Assembly: GCA_011389745.1 (NCBI GenBank)
Contig: JAABTQ010000012.1
Span: 1 to 64,000 of the forward strand
Direction: 5' to 3'
Source: Desulfobacteraceae bacterium
GTDB taxonomy: Bacteria > Desulfobacterota > Desulfobacteria > Desulfobacterales > SKZT01
DNA length: 64,000 nucleotides
Shown here: one piece after another, positions 18,357-27,244 of the stretch
Numbering within the stretch: the first letter of the stretch is position 1
Layout: every line of letters begins with the position of its first letter
Translations under genes and position numbers: made by a program
The notes under the pieces: generated by a model
What the model was told of the DNA's origin: nothing
Seen by the model: only the letters and a program-made list of their open reading frames with translations
The model's database searches: none

Positions 18357-18506
18357 ATGACTGAAAAATTCAACCTCAAACAAATGCTTTTGGAAATTCA
18401 GGAAGATGAAAAACTTGGTGATAATGAAAATATCGAACTTTCTCAGGACAGAATTAATCAGATCATGATGGAAAGACTTCAGAAGAGAAAGGCAAAAAAA
18501 GAATGA
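18357..18506 (+). CDS. small hypothetical protein, 49 residues
   Basis: Not recognised. A highly charged, probably helical polypeptide starting MTEKFNLKQ and ending in the lysine-rich RKAKKE. The start ATG at 18357 has CGGAGA eight bases upstream; a longer frame from 18318 overlaps the receiver gene and lacks a ribosome site. The stop overlaps the start of the next gene by four bases (ATGA), so it is translationally coupled to the GspE-like ATPase. That coupling and the good ribosome site are the reasons to accept it as a gene. Confidence 0.65.
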   Translation: MTEKFNLKQMLLEIQEDEKLGDNENIELSQDRINQIMMERLQKRKAKKE

Positions 18507-20224
18507 GCAATGTAACAGGCTTACCGGAAATTAGTAACCCAGAGTTTTTTAACATTCTGATTTCAAGGGAATTTTTAAACGAACACGAAGTTCAGGAATT
18601 GCGTAAAAAATTTCCGGAAAATGCCTTTGCCGCGCTGTTTTTTCTGATTAAACAACAGCCCTCCGCGCAGGGTCGGTTATGCAGGTTCTGGGCTGACTCT
18701 TTGGGTGTTGCTTATATCGAGCTTGAAAAGACCATTTTTCAGCAGAATGTTGTTGAAAAAATTCCAGAAGAAATTGCCCAAAAATATAAAGTCATCCCAA
18801 TATATCAATTGGGCGAAACCATTACCGTGGCCACATTTGATCCCACCAATCAAGAACTTGCAAAGCAACTGCAGGATGCCATCGGGGTGCTTGTCAGCCT
18901 TGTTTTTTCGCTTCCCGAAGAAATAGATGACGCAATCAGTAAAGCTTATCATTTCGCGGAAACTTTGAAAAAATTTATCGACAAAATTTCTTCCAGCACC
19001 CTGTTTCAAAAATATGATCTCCTGACAGCTGAAAAACTTTTTGAAGTTGCCGGAAATCAGGCCGTTGTTGAACTTCCAATCTGTATTATCCTATTTGCCG
19101 TAAAAGAAAAGGCTACCGATATTCACATTGAACCAGGGCGTGAGACGACCAGGATCCGATTTCGTATCGACGGTGTTTTAAAAAACCGGATGCAACTGGA
19201 ACTTTCATTACATTCTCGCCTTATTGACAGGCTGAAAACTTTGGCCAAAATCGAAGAGAAAGAAACGAACAAACCCCATCAGGGACGAATAATTTTTCCC
19301 TTGCCTGACCAGCGGGTAGAGCTGGATTTTTCGACCATACCGACCATGTCCGGCCAGAAAGCGACTTTAAAAGTTATTGCAAAAACAAGACTTGAAGAAG
19401 TTGAAAGTCTGGATCGGATTTTTCTCTCCAAAAAAAATTATGACCAAATCACAAAACTTATCGGAGTTCCTTATGGTCTGCTTCTGGTGGCCGGGGCTTA
19501 TGGTAGTCAAAAATCCGGCTTAATTTATTCAGCGCTAAAATATATGAACACTGATGAAATAAATATTACCACTGTGGAAAATACCCTCAAATATCGGCTT
19601 GACGGCCTCAACCAGATCCAGGTTGATTTTTCGAACGGTTTGGATCCGGTCTCCGCGATTCGGTGTTGTCTTTCACAGGATACCCAGGTTTTGGCAATTG
19701 ATGAAATAAGAAACAAGGATGAAGCTGTCGAGCTTTTTGAAGCAGCTCGGGCAGGGCACCTGGTTGTGTCGGGAATCAATGCCAATAATGTATTTCAGGC
19801 AATCCTCCGATTATTTCAAATGGGCCTTAATACTGACGATGTCTTACCGTTACTTCTTGGTATTATTGCTACCCGAAGCGCCAGAAAACTGTGCCCGCAA
19901 TGCAAAGAAAAATATCGCGCTTCAAAAGAAGAAATTAAGACCTATTTTGACACGGATGGCGAGTTCAAAATCAATCTGTATAAACCAAAAGGATGCCGGT
20001 TTTGTAATGATACCGGATACTCCGGCCGGATTGCTTTGCACGAGCTATTAATTTTAAACAATACGATTAAAAAACTTGTTTATTCAGACATCTCCCTGAT
20101 GTCGTTGATCACATCGGCTGAAAAAGAGAATTTCCAGAATTTGCGTTATGATGGAATGAAAAAAGTGCTTCGTGGTTTGACCACTTTTGATGAAATCAAC
20201 CGTGTGACCATGCCGCAATTATAG
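18503..20224 (+). CDS. degenerate GspE/PilB-type secretion ATPase homologue
   Basis: 573 residues. An N-terminal MshEN/GspE_N-like domain (about 30-165) precedes a domain collinear with type II secretion/type IV pilus ATPases. The nucleotide site is altered. Walker A reads GAYGSQKS where GxxGSGKT is usual, the Asp-box region reads VENTLKY, and the His-box reads SGINANN where STLHTND is usual. The Walker B-like segment reads AIDEIRN. The zinc-binding cysteines CPQC and CRFC are intact. No other pilus or secretion gene is nearby; its operon is regulatory. I infer a non-motor or weak ATPase with a signalling role, but this is unproven. Confidence 0.85.
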   Translation: MSNVTGLPEISNPEFFNILISREFLNEHEVQELRKKFPENAFAALFFLIKQQPSAQGRLCRFWADSLGVAYIELEKTIFQQNVVEKIPEEIAQKYKVIPIYQLGETITVATFDPTNQELAKQLQDAIGVLVSLVFSLPEEIDDAISKAYHFAETLKKFIDKISSSTLFQKYDLLTAEKLFEVAGNQAVVELPICIILFAVKEKATDIHIEPGRETTRIRFRIDGVLKNRMQLELSLHSRLIDRLKTLAKIEEKETNKPHQGRIIFPLPDQRVELDFSTIPTMSGQKATLKVIAKTRLEEVESLDRIFLSKKNYDQITKLIGVPYGLLLVAGAYGSQKSGLIYSALKYMNTDEINITTVENTLKYRLDGLNQIQVDFSNGLDPVSAIRCCLSQDTQVLAIDEIRNKDEAVELFEAARAGHLVVSGINANNVFQAILRLFQMGLNTDDVLPLLLGIIATRSARKLCPQCKEKYRASKEEIKTYFDTDGEFKINLYKPKGCRFCNDTGYSGRIALHELLILNNTIKKLVYSDISLMSLITSAEKENFQNLRYDGMKKVLRGLTTFDEINRVTMPQL

Positions 20225-20242
20225 AAAACGGCCATTTTTAAC

Positions 20243-20266
20243 CCCGCATATCATGCGGGTTTTATT
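20243..20266. terminator. intrinsic terminator between convergent genes
   Basis: CCCGCAT (20243-20249) pairs with ATGCGGG (20253-20259) around a three-base loop, followed by TTTTATT. It lies between the stops of the GspE-like gene and rtcB and best serves the + strand transcript. Confidence 0.75.
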
Positions 20267-20281
20267 GCCGGTTGTTTCAGA

Positions 20282-21733
20282 TTAACCTTTAATAACTGCC
20301 AGGGGTTCAAGGCGAGCCACTTTTGTGGCAATTCCTGCTCCGTGAACCACCTCGACAACCCGGTCAACATCCTTATAAGCTATTGGAGCTTCTTCAGCCA
20401 AACCAGCCATGCTTCCCGCCAGAATATGGATACCTTTTGCTTTTAACTGTTCGAGAAGCTGCGTTCCGCGCACATTTTTTTTGGCTTGAGAACGACTCAG
20501 GGTCCTTCCTGCACCATGACAACAGGAACCGAATGTTTGATCCATGGATTTTCGGGTTCCCACCAGCACCCAGCTGGATGTTCCCATGGATCCGGGAACA
20601 AGGACCGGTTGGCCGATGTCTCTGTATTGGTCAGGAATTTCAGGGCTTCCAGGACCAAATGCTCTTGTCGCTCCTTTTCGATGGACACAGACCTTTACCT
20701 GCTTGCCGTCAATATGGTGCTCTTCGATTTTAGCCATATTATGGGCAATATCATATATCTGATAGACATGACGATTTTTAACCTTCCCGGCCAAAGCCTG
20801 ATCAAAGCTTTGTCGGATATTATAGGTAAGAACCTGTCTGTTGGCGAATGCATAATTTGCAGCTGCTTTCATGGCTGCCAGATATTCTTTTCCCTCCGGG
20901 CTGCTTAACGGCGCACAGACCAGCTCGCGATCCGGAAGTTTCAAATCATATTTTTTAATGCATTTCTGGAATTTTTTGACATAATCGGTACAGATTTGAT
21001 GTCCGAACCCTCTCGATCCACAGTGGATTTGGACAACAATTTGTCCTTGAAAAAGCCCGATACGTCCTGCCGTGTGTTCATCAAACACGCTTTGTACGAC
21101 ATCGACCTCAATAAAATGGTTGCCTGCCCCGAGTGTCCCCACCTGCCCTTGTCCCCTGTCCAGAGCTCTCTGGCTGATAACACCGGCATCAGCCCCATCA
21201 AGACACCCGCTTTCCTCGGTTTTTTCAAGATCCTCCTCGGTAGCATATCCATTTTTTAAAGCCCACCTGGAACCCATTTCCGCCAACCGTTCCAGTTCCC
21301 CTTTTTTTAATTTGACATGACCTCCTTTACCGACTCCGCTTGGACAATTGTTATAAAGGCTCGCTGTCAGCAGTTCAATATGAGGCGTCAATTCCTCACG
21401 GTCAATTTTTGTAGCTAAAAGCCTGACACCGCAGTTGATATCATATCCCACCCCTCCCGGCGATATGACACCGTCCGGAAGTTCCGTGGCTACAACCCCA
21501 CCGATAGGAAACCCATATCCCTGATGGATGTCCGGCATAGCCAGAGCATATTTGAGAATACCGGGAAGTGTTGCCGTGTTGACCAGTTGCTCCAGGCTTC
21601 GATCTCCCATGATATTTTTGATCAGTTCCGGTTCTGAAAAAAAACGTGCGGGTACTCTCATGTCGGACCTGAAAGTTTGGGGAATCTCGTAAACATGCTT
21701 GCTTATTCTGATTAGGTTACTGCTGTCAATCAT
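20282..21733 (-). CDS. rtcB: RtcB-type RNA 3'-phosphate/5'-hydroxyl ligase
   Basis: Joins RNA ends carrying 2',3'-cyclic phosphate or 3'-phosphate to 5'-OH ends using GTP and Mn2+. 483 residues from the ATG at 21733, chosen for the strong ACAGGAGGTATACC site upstream. Conserved motifs are [26 protein letters not shown] (metal ligands), GTLGAGNHF and the guanylylated histidine region CCHGAGR near the C terminus. The archease gene lies 68 bases upstream in the same orientation, a known functional pairing, which implies true multiple-turnover ligation in RNA repair or tRNA maturation. Confidence 0.96.
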   Translation of the reverse strand: MIDSSNLIRISKHVYEIPQTFRSDMRVPARFFSEPELIKNIMGDRSLEQLVNTATLPGILKYALAMPDIHQGYGFPIGGVVATELPDGVISPGGVGYDINCGVRLLATKIDREELTPHIELLTASLYNNCPSGVGKGGHVKLKKGELERLAEMGSRWALKNGYATEEDLEKTEESGCLDGADAGVISQRALDRGQGQVGTLGAGNHFIEVDVVQSVFDEHTAGRIGLFQGQIVVQIHCGSRGFGHQICTDYVKKFQKCIKKYDLKLPDRELVCAPLSSPEGKEYLAAMKAAANYAFANRQVLTYNIRQSFDQALAGKVKNRHVYQIYDIAHNMAKIEEHHIDGKQVKVCVHRKGATRAFGPGSPEIPDQYRDIGQPVLVPGSMGTSSWVLVGTRKSMDQTFGSCCHGAGRTLSRSQAKKNVRGTQLLEQLKAKGIHILAGSMAGLAEEAPIAYKDVDRVVEVVHGAGIATKVARLEPLAVIKG

Positions 21734-21801
21734 TGGTATACCTCCTGTGGGGTATCTGAACCCGGGCTCTGTCATAATTAGCGGCAAGGCGATTAAGATT
21801 T

Positions 21802-22242
21802 TTAAATGTCAAATACCACAGTGGCTTCAAGCCCATTTTCAGTCTTTTCAATTTTTAGATTGTGATAAGTCACTGCCTTGATATGCACTTTCAGCTCACG
21901 GGCGATTTTTCCATAAACCTTTGCCTTGAAATAAGTTTCAGAAATGGCTTGAATATCAGCTCTTTGAAATATGAAAGATTTGACTTCAATCATGAAAACC
22001 AGCTCACTCAGCCATTCTACCAAAAGGCCTTCTGTATCATCAGCCCTGATTTCGACAGGCTGTAGGTCATAATCATCGGATAAGAAAGTTTCTTCACAAA
22101 TAAGGTGCGCCATACCCATGGCGGCGTTTTGCAGCAGCTCCTTTAAATCCCTTCCATGCACACGAAGCGCCACATCTGCGGTGTGTTCAATTTCTTCAAA
22201 ACGAAACAGGGGAACCGGCTTTTCTTGGGTTTTTGGGACCAT
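21802..22242 (-). CDS. archease, RtcB-activating protein
   Basis: 146-residue protein of the archease family, which helps RtcB form its guanylate intermediate and gives multiple turnover. The family signature is seen in [13 protein letters not shown] near the N terminus, the [12 protein letters not shown] helix in the middle, and the C-terminal strand ending VVFDI. The metal-binding Asp in HTAD is present. The start ATG has AAGG at seven bases. It is the first gene of a two-gene operon with rtcB. Confidence 0.93.
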   Translation of the reverse strand: MVPKTQEKPVPLFRFEEIEHTADVALRVHGRDLKELLQNAAMGMAHLICEETFLSDDYDLQPVEIRADDTEGLLVEWLSELVFMIEVKSFIFQRADIQAISETYFKAKVYGKIARELKVHIKAVTYHNLKIEKTENGLEATVVFDI

Positions 22243-22354
22243 GGGTCAACCTTGTTTTCTTTTTACGGGTTCATCAATACCATATCTCTTTTAATATATA
22301 CATTATTCTGGAATTGCCTCGAAAGGCCTTCATTAATGTTTTAACATGGGTATC

Positions 22355-23758
22355 TCAGGACCTGAAAGGATCGGCTTTGATGTCATAGCGCCTCATAATT
22401 TGCTGAAGTGCCTGACGTTCAAGCCCGCAAAGCTTTGCAGCATGGGTGACATTTCCATCGCAAATTTTCAGATAATGTCCTATATATTGGCCATTAAACC
22501 TTTTTAGGATTTCTTCTTTGGCTGTTTTATAAGGCTTTTCCTCAATGCCGATATTTGCTGCCGTGTCAGATCGGACTTCTTTTTTAATCCCCACATCCCG
22601 AGGTTTGATTTCATCTGTGGTGGAAAAAAGAATACCCTGAAGAATCACATTTTCCAACTCACGAATATTCCCTTCCCAGGTTCTTTTTAGAAAAATGTCC
22701 ATAAGTTCCGCGGAAATTTTTTTTATTGGTTTGTTAAGATCCTCACAGTGTTTTTCCAGCAAATGGTTTGCAATAATCGGTATATCTTCTTTTCTCCGGC
22801 GAAGAGGAGGCAACTCGATAGGCAACACATTAATCCGGTAATAAAAATCCTCTCTGAATTGACCGATCCTTATTTTTTCTTTGAGGTTCTGGTTGGTGGA
22901 AGATATGATTCGAACATCCACATGAATGGATTTTGTATCACCCAAAGGTTTAATTTCTTTTTCCTGAAGAACCCGCAGAAGTTTGGTCTGAATGGCAGGG
23001 GTGACATCACCGATTTCATCCAGAAAAATACTTCCCTGGTCGGCCTCTTGAAAAAGGCCGATTTTGTTGGTTGTGGCATGGGTAAAAGCCCCTTTTTTGT
23101 ACCCGAAAAGTTCACTTTCCAGGATATTTTCGGGAACTGTGGGACAATTGACCGCCACCCAGGGTTTATCCCTGCGGGAACTCAGGGCATGAATTGCTCG
23201 TGCGGTCAGATCTTTTCCCGTGCCTGATTCACCGGTAATTAAAACCGTGAGATCATTTTTGGCAACCATCCGGATTGTCTCGTAAACACGCTGCATGGCT
23301 GTGGACTTGCCTACCATGTCCTGAAATGTGGCATGCCCCCGGCAAGCTTTCTGGAGTCTTTGATTTTCCTTGAGCAAAGTGCTTCTTTCCAGAGCTTTTT
23401 CCATCCGAAGCACAAGTGCATCGTGATCAAAAGGCTTTGTGATAAAGTCGTATGCCCCGCTTTTCATCGCCTCAACAGCAGAGTCTATACTTCCGAAAGC
23501 CGTCATCATAATCACGGTTTGATCATAAGATTTTCTTTTGATAATTTCCAAAAGTTCAAGACCGTCCATGCCGGGCATTTTTATATCCATGAGCACAAGG
23601 TCAAAATGATTTTCATTATAAATTTTGAGAGCTTCTTCCGCAGAAGAAGCGGTAGTGACATGGCATTTCAGGTCCGGTTCCAGACTCCGTTTTAATAACA
23701 TGAGCATGTCTTTTTCATCATCTACGACCAATATGCTTCTGCTTATTATGTTCATCAC
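22355..23758 (-). CDS. sigma-54-dependent NtrC-family response regulator
   Basis: 467 residues: receiver (about 8-120, phospho-Asp in LVLMDIKMP), AAA+ domain (about 145-375) and a Fis-type helix-turn-helix (about 420-460, HAAKLCGLERQALQQ). Walker A is GESGTGKD and Walker B is SIFLDEIGD. The sigma-54 contact loop reads GAFTHA rather than GAFTGA. The kinase gene ends two bases upstream, forming one operon. The sigma-54 promoter at 25789 is the obvious candidate target. Ready to act on phosphorylation by the linked kinase. Confidence 0.95.
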   Translation of the reverse strand: MMNIISRSILVVDDEKDMLMLLKRSLEPDLKCHVTTASSAEEALKIYNENHFDLVLMDIKMPGMDGLELLEIIKRKSYDQTVIMMTAFGSIDSAVEAMKSGAYDFITKPFDHDALVLRMEKALERSTLLKENQRLQKACRGHATFQDMVGKSTAMQRVYETIRMVAKNDLTVLITGESGTGKDLTARAIHALSSRRDKPWVAVNCPTVPENILESELFGYKKGAFTHATTNKIGLFQEADQGSIFLDEIGDVTPAIQTKLLRVLQEKEIKPLGDTKSIHVDVRIISSTNQNLKEKIRIGQFREDFYYRINVLPIELPPLRRRKEDIPIIANHLLEKHCEDLNKPIKKISAELMDIFLKRTWEGNIRELENVILQGILFSTTDEIKPRDVGIKKEVRSDTAANIGIEEKPYKTAKEEILKRFNGQYIGHYLKICDGNVTHAAKLCGLERQALQQIMRRYDIKADPFRS

Positions 23759-23760
23759 AA

Positions 23761-24864
23761 TTAGGTATTGATTGGTAAAACTACTGTAAATGTAGTCTCT
23801 TGCCCGGGTTCGCTTTTCACAAAGATGTGTCCGCCATGGTTTTTAATGATGCCGTAACCGACTGAAAGTCCTAACCCGGTTCCTTCTCCTGTGGGTTTGG
23901 TTGTAAAAAAAGGGTCAAAAATGCACGATAAATTTTTCTGCTCAATGCCGTACCCCGTATCCCTGACTTCAATAATAACCTGTTTGTCATCAGAGCAATA
24001 CCGGGTTGAAATCGTTATGGTTCCATTTTGACCAACCGCATGCCTGGCATTCATGGTCAAATTCATGATCACCTGACGGATTTTTTTTTCATCCAGAAAC
24101 ATGGACGGAATACTTTGATCATAATCCCTGATAATCTGAATTTTTTCAAGTTTAGAATGTTGCTGAATAAAAGAGACCACATCTTCTATTACATCATTTA
24201 ACCTTACCACATCTTGAGATGGCTTGGAAGTTCGCGCAAAGTTCAGCAAATCTTCCACGATTGATTTGCAGGTGCGAACATGCTTTTCAATGGTTTTGAG
24301 ATCCTGGTATTTTTCGGATTCAGGATTTTCTCCCCTCATTAAAAGTTGTGTATACCCAAGAATAATACCCAATGGGTTATTGATCTCATGGGCAATTCCT
24401 GAAGAGAACTGCCCTATTGAAGCCAGTTTATCCGCCTGTGACATCTGATGTTCCATCATCTTTCGCTGGTCGATATCCCTGGCCAGGTTGTGTGCGGATT
24501 CGATAGCTTGTTTGTCCGATAAAATTTGTTCATATATTTTCCAGCTTCTTTCAAAATAAAGGGTAAAAGATCCGACAGCTATAAACATCAGGGTGTTTAT
24601 GGATCCGCTCAATGGACGAATAAATTCCCAAACTTTTTGATATTCAGCCATTAGCAGTAAATGTTTTAACAAATGGCCTGCCGAACGGGAAATGGCAAAT
24701 CCCGCAATGGCAAAACAAACCCAATAGAGATAAATCCATATAACATTGCTGGAATCCCGTGTTCTAAGGATGGCCACCTGGTGAATGCATGCAAAGGCCA
24801 GAAAAATCATTGATATGGAGCCGATAACATCAACAATGACAATAGGTGTGCCTGATATAATCAT
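23761..24864 (-). CDS. membrane-bound sensor histidine kinase
   Basis: 367 residues. The N-terminal ~130 residues hold about four hydrophobic segments with little periplasmic domain, so sensing may be in or near the membrane, or through the partner protein encoded just upstream. The cytoplasmic part has HisKA with SSGIAHEINNPLG and a HATPase with MNLTMNARHAV, DTGYGI, FTTKPTGEGTGLGLS. Its start overlaps the stop of the upstream membrane-protein gene by four bases, and the regulator gene follows by two bases, so the three form a tightly coupled sensing operon. Confidence 0.93.
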   Translation of the reverse strand: MIISGTPIVIVDVIGSISMIFLAFACIHQVAILRTRDSSNVIWIYLYWVCFAIAGFAISRSAGHLLKHLLLMAEYQKVWEFIRPLSGSINTLMFIAVGSFTLYFERSWKIYEQILSDKQAIESAHNLARDIDQRKMMEHQMSQADKLASIGQFSSGIAHEINNPLGIILGYTQLLMRGENPESEKYQDLKTIEKHVRTCKSIVEDLLNFARTSKPSQDVVRLNDVIEDVVSFIQQHSKLEKIQIIRDYDQSIPSMFLDEKKIRQVIMNLTMNARHAVGQNGTITISTRYCSDDKQVIIEVRDTGYGIEQKNLSCIFDPFFTTKPTGEGTGLGLSVGYGIIKNHGGHIFVKSEPGQETTFTVVLPINT

Positions 24865-25325
24865 CGAAGACCTTCCTCCGTTGATTTTTCGGTTTCAGCG
24901 ACCAGCCTTTTTAATCCTAAAAGAAGAAATAAGAGAGCCGGCACGCAGATAAGATGGTCCAGCCTGGCAACATAGTAAGTTATTCCGGCCCATTTTCCCA
25001 AAGAAGATGACACTTTGATCTGCCAGGTGCTGATTTTTTCCACCGTTATTAGCATGGCCTGCTCATCTAAAAAATGAACAAGCATGACGTTTACATTCCA
25101 TAAAATAAAGAAAAAGGCGGCGTACTGAATATATCTCCAGCCGGTGTGCCTGGCGAGTTTTCTTTGTCTGAGCCAATATATGAGAATCACCATGGACAAC
25201 ATGAAAAAAAGGTGTGCAAACTGGTGAGCATATATGCCTTCAGGATCACCATGAGCCTGGGTGGCCAATGCTGTGCCCGTAAAAGGCAAAAAACATATTA
25301 TAATTAAAAATAACAGGATCTTCAT
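24861..25325 (-). CDS. small histidine-rich membrane protein, possible sensor accessory subunit
   Basis: 154 residues from the ATG at 25325, preceded by CGGAG; a longer frame to 25382 lacks a site. A signal sequence (about 1-20, ending TALATQA) is followed by about three further membrane segments. Histidines cluster in AHGDPEGIYAHQFAHLFFM, with more in LVHFLDEQ and RLDHLICVP, next to or within membrane segments. This could bind metal or heme, but no known motif is complete. The four-base overlap with the kinase gene implies a shared job, perhaps delivering the signal. Family not recognised. Confidence 0.75.
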   Translation of the reverse strand: MKILLFLIIICFLPFTGTALATQAHGDPEGIYAHQFAHLFFMLSMVILIYWLRQRKLARHTGWRYIQYAAFFFILWNVNVMLVHFLDEQAMLITVEKISTWQIKVSSSLGKWAGITYYVARLDHLICVPALLFLLLGLKRLVAETEKSTEEGLR

Positions 25326-25536
25326 TTTTTCTCCGATAAATGAAAAGTCCATGATTGGATAGGCTTGCGACGAAATATGCAAAATATGTTCCTGTAATAA
25401 ACCCCTAAGACACAGGGGATTTCCTTTTGGTTCAAATTAAGGACAGCACTTGCGCGCCATGGATTATGATGATGATGATGATTATTTTAAACCAATTGCT
25501 TTTTGGGATATAAAAAATTGCGGATTCAGGGAAAAA

Positions 25537-25644
25537 GTGCATTATATTTTTTGCACCGCAAGTATTTTATTTCTATTATATATCTATCTGTAAATACAAT
25601 ATGATTGGAGCGAATAAGTTTTGTGCGCATATTTTATATTGCAT
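25537..25644. promoter_or_regulatory. candidate upstream activator sites (two related inverted repeats)
   Basis: GTGCA (25537-25541) and TGCAC (25552-25556) form a 5-10-5 inverted repeat. A related element at 25623-25644 begins GTGCGCATATTTTATATT and ends GCAT. Their starts are 86 bases apart, about eight helical turns, and they lie roughly 145-250 bases upstream of the sigma-54 promoter, a normal enhancer distance for an NtrC-type activator. Binding is inferred, not shown. Confidence 0.4.
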
Positions 25645-25788
25645 TATGTCATGCATGATCCAGAGTTTAGAACCTATGGATAAACCTGCACATGATCACG
25701 GATCAATCCCGACAAAACCTTATTAACCCTTTGAAAAACTGTGATATTGTCAAGACCAGTGCTTTTATACAAATGATCAGAAAGCATG

Positions 25789-25804
25789 TGGCACATGATT
25801 TGCT
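25789..25804 (+). promoter_or_regulatory. sigma-54 promoter for the exporter/redox operon
   Basis: TGGCACATGATTTGCT matches the -24/-12 consensus TGGCAC-N5-TTGC(A/T) at every specified position, with GG and GC ten bases apart. Transcription should begin near 25815, about 80 bases before the exporter start at 25894. The sigma-54 activator gene at 22355-23758 lies on the other side of the same region, so regulation by it is a strong inference. Confidence 0.85.
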
Positions 25805-25893
25805 TCGAAAAATATCAAAATCAATGCTGATGATGAATTTTGCGGCGTGGAATAATTGCATTACACAAAATTTTATTTATTTGGAGGCATGTT

Positions 25894-27066
25894 ATGATAC
25901 AGAAAAAAAGAGTTGTTTTAACCTTGCTGTTGATGTCATTCCTGATTGCAGCGCCATTGATGTTTTCGGATGTTGCTTTTGCCGACAACTTGAGCGAAGC
26001 CATATCAAAGGCGCCCGTGGGTACTGAAAAAGGGCAAATCGATCCAACAGCGGAGCCGGGATATCTGGGAATACCGGGTGGGCTCCAGGTTAATTTACTG
26101 GTGGGTTTTTTGTGGGCTGTCTGGGTCGGCTGGATATTTTCCACTGTAGGTGCTTTTGGGGGCATCATGGCGGGTGTGGGACACATTACTATCTTTGGTA
26201 TCGGAAAACATGCCGGAGAATTCAGGGAAACCGCGCCCATGCTCAACAAGGTCATTACCGATTCCGTGAGGGTGTCCAACCAGTTTTTGGTGGGGATGAG
26301 CGCTTTGATTTCATCTTTTAACTACTACCGTATGGGACGCCTGGTACTGCCTTTGGGGCTCGCATTGGCTTTTGGGTCCATGTTCGGAAGCTACCTGATT
26401 CCCTGGCTTACAGCCGGAAAAATCAGCTTCAAGGCATACATCGGCTATTTTGGTATTTTTGTTCTGGCTTTAGGATTTGTGATGTTGTATGAAACAACAC
26501 CCAAGGGCAGGGCCGGCAAGAAAAAAGCCAAACAGGCCGCCGATGCTTTTGAAACCACCATGCGCCGCCAGCGAAGCGGCGAAAAGGTCGACACAAGCCA
26601 GTTGGGAGTAAAAGTCACCGGCATTACCGCCACACGCTTCACCTTTACCTTTTACGGGGTCGAGTTTTCATTCAATCCCTTTTATCCGGTTCTCGGTGGT
26701 TTTGTTATCGCGGCTATTTCTTCTTTTATCGGTGTGGGCGGCGGTTTTCTGCTTGTTCCTTTTTTGACCAGCATTTCAGGCCTTCCCATGTACCTGTCCG
26801 CCGGAACTTCCGCATTTGCCGTACTGGTAGGCATGATCGTAAGTATCTTCAGCTATTTACAACAAGGTGTCATTGTCCATTGGCCTTTGATCGGTATCGA
26901 ACTGGTCGGTATTGTTGTGGGTTCCATCATTGGTCCGCGTACCTCCAAGTATATCCCCGATCTCTGGCTGAAGAGACTGTTTATTATTCTGGCATTTTAT
27001 GTCGGTATCGACTATGTATGCAGAGGCTTTCTCGGCAAAGGAATAATAGCGCTTTTTGGATTATAA
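25894..27066 (+). CDS. TauE/SafE-family membrane exporter
   Basis: 390 residues from the ATG at 25894 (TTTGGAGG upstream). A cleavable-looking signal sequence (about 1-31, ending VAFADN) precedes two TauE-type bundles: one about residues 60-205 and one about 270-385. They are separated by a ~60-residue lysine/arginine-rich cytoplasmic loop (GRAGKKKAKQAADAFE). The repeated glycine-rich GAFGGIMAGVGH and SFIGVGGGFLLVPFL segments mark the family. Members move sulfite, sulfoacetate or other small sulfur/carboxylate anions. As the first gene after the sigma-54 promoter, it probably handles a substrate or product of the redox enzymes downstream. Confidence 0.88.
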   Translation: MIQKKRVVLTLLLMSFLIAAPLMFSDVAFADNLSEAISKAPVGTEKGQIDPTAEPGYLGIPGGLQVNLLVGFLWAVWVGWIFSTVGAFGGIMAGVGHITIFGIGKHAGEFRETAPMLNKVITDSVRVSNQFLVGMSALISSFNYYRMGRLVLPLGLALAFGSMFGSYLIPWLTAGKISFKAYIGYFGIFVLALGFVMLYETTPKGRAGKKKAKQAADAFETTMRRQRSGEKVDTSQLGVKVTGITATRFTFTFYGVEFSFNPFYPVLGGFVIAAISSFIGVGGGFLLVPFLTSISGLPMYLSAGTSAFAVLVGMIVSIFSYLQQGVIVHWPLIGIELVGIVVGSIIGPRTSKYIPDLWLKRLFIILAFYVGIDYVCRGFLGKGIIALFGL

Positions 27067-27073
27067 AACCAAA

Positions 27074-27103
27074 AGCCCTGGTGGTATTTTTTCCATCAGG
27101 GCT
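27074..27103. terminator. hairpin after the exporter gene
   Basis: AGCCCTG (27074-27080) and CAGGGCT (27097-27103), extended by TGG/CCA, form a stem around a T-rich loop. The following bases on + are GAAAAAA, not a T run, so it may be an RNA-stabilising or partial attenuating hairpin rather than a full terminator. Confidence 0.4.
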
Positions 27104-27244
27104 GAAAAAATTCATCCATTCCGAGGAATACGGATTTAACCAACTGAGAACCCATTATCCGAACCGTCTGAGAAGTATCCAGGGTAGTTCCGATCATTTT
27201 GTCGCTGCCCTTTTGCCTTTTGCAGTAACAGGGGAGAGAATCCA

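Larger units (their letters stand above)
25326..25893. other. 568-bp divergent regulatory region
   Basis: AT-rich spacer between the leftward sensing operon and the rightward exporter/redox operon. It holds a sigma-54 promoter and candidate enhancer repeats, listed separately. A 44-codon frame (25459-25593, starting with an Asp run) lacks a convincing ribosome site and is not called. No RNA gene is recognised. Confidence 0.7.

Noticed and set aside
25459-25593. 44-codon frame starting with an Asp run in the divergent regulatory region
   Set aside because: No convincing ribosome site, AT-rich, and it overlaps a candidate enhancer repeat; not supported as a gene.
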